In this document: positions 8,832 to 15,898 of the stretch, in pieces
How the letters are laid out: every line of letters begins with the position of its first letter
Numbering within the stretch: position 1 is the stretch's first letter
Made by a program: the position numbers and the translations under genes
Notes under the pieces: model-generated
Databases searched by the model: none
The model's input: only the letters and a program-made list of their open reading frames with translations
Told to the model about the DNA's origin: nothing
Assembly (NCBI RefSeq): GCF_000166295.1
Contig: NC_017506.1
Coordinates: 4,092,001 to 4,156,000 of the forward strand
Direction of reading: 5' to 3'
Origin: Marinobacter adhaerens HP15
GTDB taxonomy: Bacteria; Pseudomonadota; Gammaproteobacteria; Pseudomonadales; Oleiphilaceae
Length of the DNA: 64,000 nt

Positions 8832-8918
8832 CGGGGGGACGGATTATTTTCCCGCCAGGAAAAAGATGTCTGAGCGAAGCGAGTTGTTTTTCCCAAGGGA
8901 AAATAATCCGTCCCCCCG
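8832..8918. repeat. Palindromic repeat family, copy C
   Basis: The longest perfect copy: arms 8832-8853 and 8897-8918 pair over 22 bp without mismatch. An internal loop (GCCA opposite CAA) leads to the GGAAAAA/TTTTTCC inner stem and the core on the plus strand with GCGAAGC in the loop. It lies 96 nt after copy B in the opposite orientation, and 75 nt before the TM2 gene, so here the element is upstream of a gene as well. The rest of this 367-nt gap shows no gene. Confidence 0.92.
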
Positions 8919-8993
8919 GCCAGCCCCCAAACCAGCCCGGCTGGGGGCCAAAGTAGAATTCACCGACGAGACCGAAAACAGGACCCAGAAACC

Positions 8994-9401
8994 ATGACAG
9001 AACGCCCAGACACCCACAGCAAACTGATCGGCTACCTGCTCTGGATCTTCGGATTCCTGGGCTCACACCGGTTTTACTACGGCAAACCCGTTACCGGCAC
9101 CATCTGGTTCTTTACCCTGGGGTTGCTGTTTATCGGCTGGATTATCGATCTGTTCCTGATCCCGGCCATGGACCGCGAAGCGGACCTGAGGTTCCGGGAA
9201 GGCGAGGTCAGCTACAACATCGGCTGGATCCTGCTGACCTTCCTCGGTGTGTTCGGCATTCACCGGATGTACATGGGCAAGTGGATCACGGGCATCATCT
9301 ACCTGTTTACCGGCGGCCTGTTCCTGATCGGTGTGCTGTATGACTTCTGGACCCTGAACAACCAGATCTCCATCCGCAACGAAGAGCGCCGCTTCGGCTG
9401 A
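8994..9401 (+). CDS. TM2 domain membrane protein (two repeats)
   Basis: The 135-residue protein holds two copies of a TM2-like unit. The first (about 8-60) reads KLIGYLLWIFGFLGSHRFYYGKPVTGTIWF, the second (about 75-125) NIGWILLTFLGVFGIHRMYMGKWITGIIYL. Each has two membrane helices joined by a Gly-x-His-Arg-Phe/Met-Tyr loop and ends in an Asp-rich turn. TM2 proteins are inner-membrane proteins of unknown role. The start ATG fits the family N-terminus. The gene converges with the wax ester synthase gene, stop codons only 9 nt apart. Confidence 0.85.
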   Translation: MTERPDTHSKLIGYLLWIFGFLGSHRFYYGKPVTGTIWFFTLGLLFIGWIIDLFLIPAMDREADLRFREGEVSYNIGWILLTFLGVFGIHRMYMGKWITGIIYLFTGGLFLIGVLYDFWTLNNQISIRNEERRFG

Positions 9402-9410
9402 CCGATCGGA

Positions 9411-10778
9411 TCACAGGCCGGCCGCGGTCTCCAGTTCGACCAGGGCCTCTTCCAGGTAGTCGAGCATCCGCTGCAGGCTGGGTAGCGTGCGGCGGCAGCC
9501 GATGAGGCCGAACTCCACCTGGTCGCCGTAGCTGGTCAGGGTCATGTTCAGGGCGAGGCGGTCCATGGCGATGGAGACCGGGTACATGCCATCCATCATG
9601 GCGCCGTTCCAGTAGCAGGTCTCCCGGGGCCCGGGGACGTTCGAAATGACCACGTTGAAGGTCTGCCATTTCGGTGCCATGCCGGTAAGCAGATGGAACG
9701 CCGCCGGCGCCAGGGTCAGGGCGGTGTAGTTGATAATTTCTTCCGCAGACATATGGGCGTAGCGGTCTTTGGCGGCCTTAACATCCTCGTGGATCTGCAT
9801 CAGCCGGGTAACCGGGCTGGTGACGTCGGTGTGTAGCGAGGCGAGGATAACGCCCACCTGGTTTCCGCCGGAGCTGTCATCCTTGCGCAGGGACACCGGC
9901 ACCATGGCGATCAGCGGCTTTTCCGGCAGGGCGTCCTGGTTCATCAGGTAGCTGCGCAGCGCGGTGGCGCACATGGCCATCACCACATCATTCACCGTGG
10001 TTCCGTAGATTTTACACACTGCCTTTATACGGCTGAGGTCATAGGACTGTGCGGCGAAGCGTCGGGAGCCGGTGATCTTCTGGTTAAGAATGCTGCGGGG
10101 CGCGTGGAATATGGAGGAGTACGCGGGGTCTTTTCGGGCGTTATTGATGGTTCGCAGCAGTTCCCGGGCGACGGTGGGCACGGTGCCCAGTTGTTTGCCG
10201 GATTCACCCAGCAGGTGGCCAATGCTTCGCCACAGCGAGGGGCCGCCATCATCCTTCTCACGCTCCGGGCGTGGTGGCATGGCCCAGATCGGCGGCATAT
10301 CCCGCTCTCCGGTATCCTGACACAGCATCCGGGTAACCATCCGCATGGCCGATACACCGTCTACCAGAGCATGGTGTACCTTGATGTACACCGCAAACTG
10401 CCGCTCTCCCAGCCCTTCGATCAAATGAAATTCCCACAGCGGTCGTTCCCGATCCATCAGGTGGGAGTGTTCCGCCGAGACAAACGACAACAGCTCTCTT
10501 ACCCGTCCCGGGGTCGGTAGCGCTTCGAACCGGAAGTGATGCTCCAGATCCAGGTGCTCATCCTCTACCCATACCGGCTGACCGAAACGGTAGTCCAGTC
10601 GCTGGTTGAAAGGTGGCGTCACCTTCGTGTGTTGCCTTAACCGGTCCGCCAGCTGGGCGACGTAATCATCCGGAGCGCCTTCGGGAAAAGAGAACAGTTG
10701 AAGGCCGCCCACGTGCATGGGCTGCTGCCGTTTTTCCAGCCAGAGAAAAAGCTGATCCGTGGGGCTGAGAGGTTTCAC
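9411..10778 (-). CDS. Wax ester synthase/diacylglycerol acyltransferase (WS/DGAT)
   Basis: This 455-residue enzyme joins fatty acyl-CoA to a long-chain alcohol (wax ester) or diacylglycerol (TAG) at the inner membrane. The catalytic HHxxxDG motif is HHALVDG at 135-141. PLWEFHLIEGL (113-123), NDVVMAMCATALR (about 268-280) and NVVISNVPGP are further family blocks. The sequence closely follows, from memory, the wax synthases of Marinobacter hydrocarbonoclasticus (start TDQLFLWLEKRQQPMHVGGLQLFSFPEG), which is the main reason for assigning the genus. Length is normal. It converges with the TM2 gene and is divergent from the RND pair. A dyad lies just upstream of the start and may be an operator. 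Confidence 0.95.
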   Translation of the reverse strand: MKPLSPTDQLFLWLEKRQQPMHVGGLQLFSFPEGAPDDYVAQLADRLRQHTKVTPPFNQRLDYRFGQPVWVEDEHLDLEHHFRFEALPTPGRVRELLSFVSAEHSHLMDRERPLWEFHLIEGLGERQFAVYIKVHHALVDGVSAMRMVTRMLCQDTGERDMPPIWAMPPRPEREKDDGGPSLWRSIGHLLGESGKQLGTVPTVARELLRTINNARKDPAYSSIFHAPRSILNQKITGSRRFAAQSYDLSRIKAVCKIYGTTVNDVVMAMCATALRSYLMNQDALPEKPLIAMVPVSLRKDDSSGGNQVGVILASLHTDVTSPVTRLMQIHEDVKAAKDRYAHMSAEEIINYTALTLAPAAFHLLTGMAPKWQTFNVVISNVPGPRETCYWNGAMMDGMYPVSIAMDRLALNMTLTSYGDQVEFGLIGCRRTLPSLQRMLDYLEEALVELETAAGL

Positions 10779-10790
10779 AGGGCATCCTTG

Positions 10791-10808
10791 TTGTCAGTAT
10801 TGTGACAA
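10791..10808. promoter_or_regulatory. Inverted repeat in the wax synthase upstream region
   Basis: TTGTCA-N6-TGACAA forms an 18-bp dyad 12 nt upstream of the wax synthase start; a second nested dyad TATTGTGACAATA overlaps it (10798-10810). The spacing suits a TetR- or GntR-type dimer that would block transcription or translation start. No regulator can be named. Confidence 0.4.
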
Positions 10809-10966
10809 TAGTAGCGCAGATGGATTGGAACGGAATTGACCCCGGTATGCATTGACTTCATTGGTCGGGCCAAACGCGGTCCGAGGTCCGGACGGACGTT
10901 TTCATCGTAGGTCATACTTTAAAGTTAGCAATTGCATCCATCGCACTGATTCATGGAGAAAAGGAC

Positions 10967-12043
10967 GTGGGTAATGCTATCAGGACCCTGCACGGGGTCT
11001 TATTGTCTGTCTGCAGTCTGTTTCCTCTGTTCGCCGCGGCTCAGGATTTACCCGGCGTTCAGTTGGAGACAGTGTCTTCCGAGGACATTGTTCAGGAAGT
11101 CACCCTGAACGGGACGGTAAACGCCCTTCGTGTCTCAGGCATGTCCGCGGCGGTAGCCGGCCTCCTGGACGAGGTTCGGGTGGAAACCGGTGATCGGGTT
11201 TCCCGGGGTGATGTGCTGGTTGCGCTGGATGATGAAATGGTGACCTGGGAGCTGGCGGCCGCCAGGGCCGAGGCTGAGGAGGCCCGAAGCCGGTTGGAGG
11301 AAGCCCGGCGGAGACTGCGCGAGGCCAGGTCTGTGGGTGCGGGCCGTAATATTGCAGCAACGGAAGTCAGTGCCCGGGAGAGTGCGGTTGCCGCCAATGA
11401 AGCCACCCTGGCCCGCCTGGAAGCTGCCCGGCAGCAGGTTGAAGTCATGGCTGGCCGTCACCGTGTGACCGCGCCCTTCGATGGCGTGGTCAGCGAGCGC
11501 TTTCGGGATCTCGGGGAATGGGTAACCCCGGGTGACCAGCTGCTGACGCTGGTGGATACCGAAAACCTGCGACTGGATTTCCAGGTGCCCCAGGCCTTTT
11601 TCAAGCGCATCGACGACAACAGCCGGCTGTTGGTGCAGAACGACGAGGAACTGAGCCAGGCCACCATCGATGTCCTGGTGCCGATCAACGACCCCCAGTC
11701 CAGAACCTTTCTTCTCCGAGCGATAAAACCGGACACCCTGAAGCTGCTTCCTGGCATGGCGGTGCAGGCGGTACTGCGGGTCACCACCGGGGAGCGAGGC
11801 TTGACGGTTTCCCGCGACGCCATCAACCGTTATCCCGAAGGACGGACCACGGTATGGATCGCCGAGCCGGCGGATGAAGAGACCTGGACCGTTAAGGAAA
11901 AGCGGGTGCGTCTCGGCACAGGTTTTGAGGGGCGGGTTGAGATAATCAGCGGTCTTGAGACCGGCCAGCGTGTCGTGGTTCGTGGTAATGAGTCCCTGAG
12001 TGAGGGTATCAGCGTGCGCATTGCCGAACGGGAGAGCCGCTGA
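10967..12043 (+). CDS. RND efflux periplasmic adaptor (membrane fusion protein)
   Basis: The 358-residue protein has a signal peptide (about 1-26), a split lipoyl domain (AAVAGLLDEVRVETGDRVSRGDVLVALDD and RVTAPFDGVVSERFRDLGEWVTPGDQLLTLV) around a coiled-coil hairpin (about 92-155), then beta-barrel and membrane-proximal domains. It bridges the inner-membrane RND pump and an outer-membrane channel, which is not encoded here. The GTG start has GGAG eight bases upstream and precedes the signal peptide directly. Its TGA overlaps the ATG of the pump gene by one base, so translation is coupled. The substrate is unknown. Confidence 0.92.
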   Translation: MGNAIRTLHGVLLSVCSLFPLFAAAQDLPGVQLETVSSEDIVQEVTLNGTVNALRVSGMSAAVAGLLDEVRVETGDRVSRGDVLVALDDEMVTWELAAARAEAEEARSRLEEARRRLREARSVGAGRNIAATEVSARESAVAANEATLARLEAARQQVEVMAGRHRVTAPFDGVVSERFRDLGEWVTPGDQLLTLVDTENLRLDFQVPQAFFKRIDDNSRLLVQNDEELSQATIDVLVPINDPQSRTFLLRAIKPDTLKLLPGMAVQAVLRVTTGERGLTVSRDAINRYPEGRTTVWIAEPADEETWTVKEKRVRLGTGFEGRVEIISGLETGQRVVVRGNESLSEGISVRIAERESR

Positions 12044-15000
12044 TGTTCGCCGGCATTATCCGTCATGGCACTCTGGTTACCGTTATCGCCCTGATCGTTG
12101 CCATTCTTGGAACCGCAGCGGCGCTCCGGATTCCGGTTCAGATGATTCCGGACCTGGAAGTGCGTACCGTCACCGTTGAAACCAGCTGGCCGGGTGCGAC
12201 GCCCCAGGACATCGAGAAGGACATACTGATTGAGCAGGAACGGTTCCTGCGCAATGTTCCGAACCTGAGCCGGATGACTTCCACCGCATCCAGCGGAGCG
12301 GCGGAGATCGAGCTGGAGTTCCCGTTCGGGGTGAATATCACCGAGACCCTTATCCAGATCAACAATGCCCTGAGCCAGGTCCCTGATTACCCGAGAAACG
12401 TCGATGAGCCGCGCATAGTGGCGGCATCTTTCTCATCCAATGCGTTCATGTATTTCCGTGTCGCTACCCTGGAGGGCAATCCCCGCGAGCTGGACATCGA
12501 GCTTATGCGCGATTTCATCGAGGATCGCGTCCGGCCAAGGATGGAGAGTGTGCCGGGGGTTTCCGAGGTTACCGTTGGCGGTGGCGCCGACCGGCAGATG
12601 CAGATCATTGTGGACGAATCCGCCCTGGCCCAGCGCGGCCTGAGCCTGGTGGATCTGCGCAACGCAATCGTGGCCCGTAACCAGGACATTTCCGGCGGCG
12701 AGATCGACTCTGGCAAGCGCCGGTATCTGTTGCGCACGGTCGGGCGCTTTGACGACGTTGAATCCCTGGAACAGCTGGTGGTACGCCGGCAGGGTGACAG
12801 CGTGGTGCGCCTTGGTGAGGTGGCCCGGGTTCAGCAGGGCCATTCCCGGATCCGGGAGCTGTCCTTTATCAACGGACAGCGGGTGATTGGCCTGCAGGTG
12901 CGCCGTGAAAGCGGCTCCAACGTCATTGATATCAAGCGCGCGATGATGGACGAAGTGGCCGCCATCAACCAGGAGGTGCTGGAGCCGGCGGGCATGACGC
13001 TGGGCCTGACCGCAGACGATGCCCGTTACGTGGAAGCCTCGGTGGCCAATGTCTGGACCAACCTGGGGATTGGCGCCGCCTTCGCAACCCTGGTGATGTT
13101 CCTGTTTCTGAGGTCCAGCCGGGCCACGTTTGCCGGGGTGGTGGGCATACCGCTGTGTGCCATAGCCGCGTTTATCGGACTGCTGATCACCGGCCGCACC
13201 ATCAACGTGATCTCTCTGGCCGGTATCGCCTTTGCCATCGGCATGACGGTGGACAACAGCATCGTGGTGCTGGAGAACATCGAGCGACACCGGCGTTTGG
13301 GGCTGGACCGTTTCGAATCGGCCCTCAAGGGCGTGCGTGAAGTCTGGCCGGCGGTGCTGGCGTCCACCACCACAACCATCCTGGTGTTCCTGCCGATCCT
13401 GTTTATCGAGGAAGAGGCGGGCCAGCTGTATTCCGACGTAGCCATTGCCATCTCTGCTGCCATTCTCGCCTCCATGTTGGTGGCAATCACCATCATACCC
13501 ACCCTCTGCGCCCGGCTGGATTTCGGCCGCCGGGGCGTGACCACCGATGAATACGGCAACGAAACCTCGGGTCGCTGGAGCGGGGCCGCCATGGGGGCGG
13601 TGCGATGGCTGGTGAATGGCACGGTGCGCCGGCTTCTGGTGATGGCAGCCACCGTCGGCTTCAGCCTGTGGGTGATTTTTGTGCTGACCCCGCCCGCCGA
13701 ATACCTGCCGGAAGGCGAGGAGCCCAAGACCTTTGCCGCCATGTCGGCGCCGCCGGGTTACAACCTGCAGGAGATGGAAGCCATTGCCCGCCAGGTGGAA
13801 GACTACTTCCTGCCCCACGTGAACGCGGACGGCCAGGCCTACGCCGCGGGCGAAACCGGCGTGCCGCCCATGGCCTATCTCAACATGCAGGTAACGCCTA
13901 CCAGGATCCGGATCATCGCCGAGACCCTGAATCCAAGGCACATCGAAGCCCTGATGGACGAGATCACCCGGTTCTATGAACAGTTCCCGGGCATGCGCGC
14001 CTTCGCGGCCAAGGGCTCCATCATCTCCAGCAACGACGGTGGCACCCGTAGTATCAACCTGGACATTTCCGGGCCAGATCTGGTGTCGGTTTACGGCGCT
14101 GCGAACGCTGCCTATCAGCGCGCCGAGGAAATCTTCGATAACCCCCGCATCCAGAGCCAGCCCTCCACGCTGTCCCTGGCACAGCCGCTGATCCAGATCA
14201 TGCCTGACTGGGATCGTGCCGCGGAACTTGGCCTTGGCGCTGAAGGCATTGGCTTTACCGTGGCCTCCCTGACCGAGGGCAGCTACGTCGACGATTTCTT
14301 CCTGGACGACGAAAAGATCGATATCTACGTCTACGGCAGCGAGGGTCGCAACCCGTCACTGGACAGTTTGCCGGATGTCATGGTGCACACCCCCCAGGGT
14401 GCTACCCTGCCGCTCTCCAGCCTGGCTACCATCGAGGAAACCGTCGATACCAGCACGGTCCGCCGGGTGGATGGTCGCCGCACCGTGACTCTGAATGTGA
14501 TTCCCCCGGAAGACGTACCGCTCGAAGCCGGCGTGGAGAGGGTGCGCACGGAACTGTTGCAGTTCATGCGGGACAGCGGCGCATTGCCCGCGAATGTGAA
14601 CGTGGATATCTCCGGCGCCAGCGACCAGTTGAATGCCACCCGGGAGGCACTGACCGGCAATTTCATCATTGCCATTGCCATCGTCTACCTGCTGCTGGTG
14701 GCCATCTTCGCGCACTGGGGATTCCCGCTGCTCATCATGACCGCAATACCGCTTGGCGTGGCCGGTGGCATTGTGGGCCTGGCCCTGATGAACCTGGTCG
14801 GTGGCCTGCTGCCCATGATCGGCCTCCAGCCTCTGCGACAACCCTTCGACATGATTACCATGCTGGGCTTTCTGATCCTGATGGGAACCGTGGTGAATAA
14901 CCCGATCCTGGTGGTGGACCAGGCCCGGCAGAACCTGCGTCAGAAAGGCGTTACCGTAGTACAAGCCGTCACCGCCGCCGTCCAGACCCGTCTGCGCCCG

Positions 15001-15207
15001 ATTGCCATGACCACCCTGACCACCATCTGCGGCCTCTCGCCCCTGGTGTTCCTGCCCGGCGAAGGCACCGAGCTCTATCGGGGCGTGGGAGCTATCGTTC
15101 TGTTTGGCCTGCTTGGGGCCGCGATTGTAACCGTGACCTTCCTGCCGTCACTGACCATCTTTGTTCTTGGCTGGCGGGAGCGTTGGAGTCGCTCCAGAGA
15201 GGTTTAG
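12043..15207 (+). CDS. RND efflux pump, AcrB-like, with altered proton relay
   Basis: At 1054 residues this is a full-length HAE1-type RND permease with twelve predicted membrane segments and two large periplasmic loops. The TM4 motif is GMTVDNSIVVLENIE: Asp404 matches AcrB Asp407 but Asn405 replaces Asp408. In TM10, VVNNPILVVDQ places Asn952 where AcrB has Lys940. Two of the three proton-relay residues are therefore absent, as in a less studied RND subgroup. It should still be driven by proton flow through Asp404, but coupling may differ. It is translationally coupled to the adaptor gene. No TolC-like gene follows; a repeat copy and the convergent nirD gene do. Confidence 0.92.
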   Translation: MFAGIIRHGTLVTVIALIVAILGTAAALRIPVQMIPDLEVRTVTVETSWPGATPQDIEKDILIEQERFLRNVPNLSRMTSTASSGAAEIELEFPFGVNITETLIQINNALSQVPDYPRNVDEPRIVAASFSSNAFMYFRVATLEGNPRELDIELMRDFIEDRVRPRMESVPGVSEVTVGGGADRQMQIIVDESALAQRGLSLVDLRNAIVARNQDISGGEIDSGKRRYLLRTVGRFDDVESLEQLVVRRQGDSVVRLGEVARVQQGHSRIRELSFINGQRVIGLQVRRESGSNVIDIKRAMMDEVAAINQEVLEPAGMTLGLTADDARYVEASVANVWTNLGIGAAFATLVMFLFLRSSRATFAGVVGIPLCAIAAFIGLLITGRTINVISLAGIAFAIGMTVDNSIVVLENIERHRRLGLDRFESALKGVREVWPAVLASTTTTILVFLPILFIEEEAGQLYSDVAIAISAAILASMLVAITIIPTLCARLDFGRRGVTTDEYGNETSGRWSGAAMGAVRWLVNGTVRRLLVMAATVGFSLWVIFVLTPPAEYLPEGEEPKTFAAMSAPPGYNLQEMEAIARQVEDYFLPHVNADGQAYAAGETGVPPMAYLNMQVTPTRIRIIAETLNPRHIEALMDEITRFYEQFPGMRAFAAKGSIISSNDGGTRSINLDISGPDLVSVYGAANAAYQRAEEIFDNPRIQSQPSTLSLAQPLIQIMPDWDRAAELGLGAEGIGFTVASLTEGSYVDDFFLDDEKIDIYVYGSEGRNPSLDSLPDVMVHTPQGATLPLSSLATIEETVDTSTVRRVDGRRTVTLNVIPPEDVPLEAGVERVRTELLQFMRDSGALPANVNVDISGASDQLNATREALTGNFIIAIAIVYLLLVAIFAHWGFPLLIMTAIPLGVAGGIVGLALMNLVGGLLPMIGLQPLRQPFDMITMLGFLILMGTVVNNPILVVDQARQNLRQKGVTVVQAVTAAVQTRLRPIAMTTLTTICGLSPLVFLPGEGTELYRGVGAIVLFGLLGAAIVTVTFLPSLTIFVLGWRERWSRSREV

Positions 15208-15232
15208 CCTCGGAGTATCGCCGTCACGCGCC

Positions 15233-15307
15233 ATGGGAAGTCTTTCTTCCGGGGAAAAGCAACTCGCTTCGCTCAGACATCTTTTCCCCTGCACAAAGAC
15301 TTCCCAT
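15233..15307. repeat. Palindromic repeat family, copy D
   Basis: Arms 15233-15245 and 15295-15307 pair perfectly over 13 bp. The internal loop (CTTCC opposite TGCAC) is the same as in copy A, and the inner stem GGGGAAAA/TTTTCCCC (15251-15258 with 15282-15289) is perfect. The core is on the minus strand with GCGAAGC in the loop. It sits between convergent genes, 25 nt past the RND stop and 35 nt past the nirD stop. Confidence 0.92.
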
Positions 15308-15342
15308 ACCACGCGCCGGCTTTCGCCGGCATTGTTAAGGGC

Positions 15343-15711
15343 CTAGGCCGCGATGGATTCTCGCTGGTTGGCCCGTACTTCCAAGCGGATCTGGTTGCCG
15401 TCCAGCAACACCGGATAGGTTTTGACCCGCACGGTATCGTCTTCCAGACAGACACCCGTAAGCAGACTGAAATGCTGCTTGTACAACGGCGACGCCACCA
15501 CCGGCTCCCCTTTCAGATCCCCGGTAATCCCCCGGGCCAGTACATTGGCGCCGCTGAACGGGTCCGTATGGCTGATGGCAAACAGCGCCGGCAGCCTATG
15601 CGGCAGATAGAACACCGCCACCGGTCCGTCCTGTGTCCAGACGGCGATGCCGGATTCCGGCACCAAATCGTCTACGGTACAGACGGCTTCCCAACGAGTG
15701 CGTGGTTTCAT
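15343..15711 (-). CDS. nirD: Assimilatory nitrite reductase small subunit NirD
   Basis: The 122-residue protein has the Rieske-like fold of NirD (WEAVCTVDDLVPESGIAVWTQDGPVAVFYLP ... LYKQHFSLLTGVCLEDDTVRVKTYPVLLDGNQI) without the Cys/His cluster ligands, as usual for this subunit. It partners NirB in NADH-dependent reduction of nitrite to ammonium in the cytoplasm. Length is close to the usual 105-120. It lies downstream of nirB on the same strand, but 187 nt away, and the gap holds a palindromic repeat (copy E); another copy (D) lies just behind it, so the gene is bracketed by two inverted copies. Confidence 0.92.
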   Translation of the reverse strand: MKPRTRWEAVCTVDDLVPESGIAVWTQDGPVAVFYLPHRLPALFAISHTDPFSGANVLARGITGDLKGEPVVASPLYKQHFSLLTGVCLEDDTVRVKTYPVLLDGNQIRLEVRANQRESIAA

Positions 15712-15779
15712 GATATTTCTCCCAAACCTTCTGTGTTTGTCTCAACTAATGGTTGCCTTTGATACAACCAAATCCCAGT

Positions 15780-15880
15780 GAGCGAGGTGGTATGGGGGTA
15801 CTTTTCTGGCGGGGAAAAGATGTCTGAGCGAAGCGAGTTGCTTTTTCCCAGAAGAAAAGTACCCCCATGGCGCCTTGCTC
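15780..15880. repeat. Palindromic repeat family, copy E (nirB-nirD gap)
   Basis: Inner part of the arms, 15792-15807 with 15853-15868, pairs perfectly over 16 bp. The pairing continues outward (15780-15791 with 15869-15880) with eight Watson-Crick pairs, three G-T pairs and one mismatch, giving a stem of 28 positions. The internal loop is GGC opposite AGA, the inner stem GGGGAAAAG/CTTTTTCCC. The core is on the plus strand with GCGAAGC. It begins 19 nt after the nirB stop, inside the nirBD unit. Confidence 0.9.
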
Positions 15881-15898
15881 TAACTCCAAATTCGAAAG

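Noticed and set aside
12433..13941. Long open frame of 502 codons on the minus strand
   Set aside because: It lies wholly within the RND pump gene, is His/Gln/Gly-rich as expected for a shadow frame, and shows no domain.
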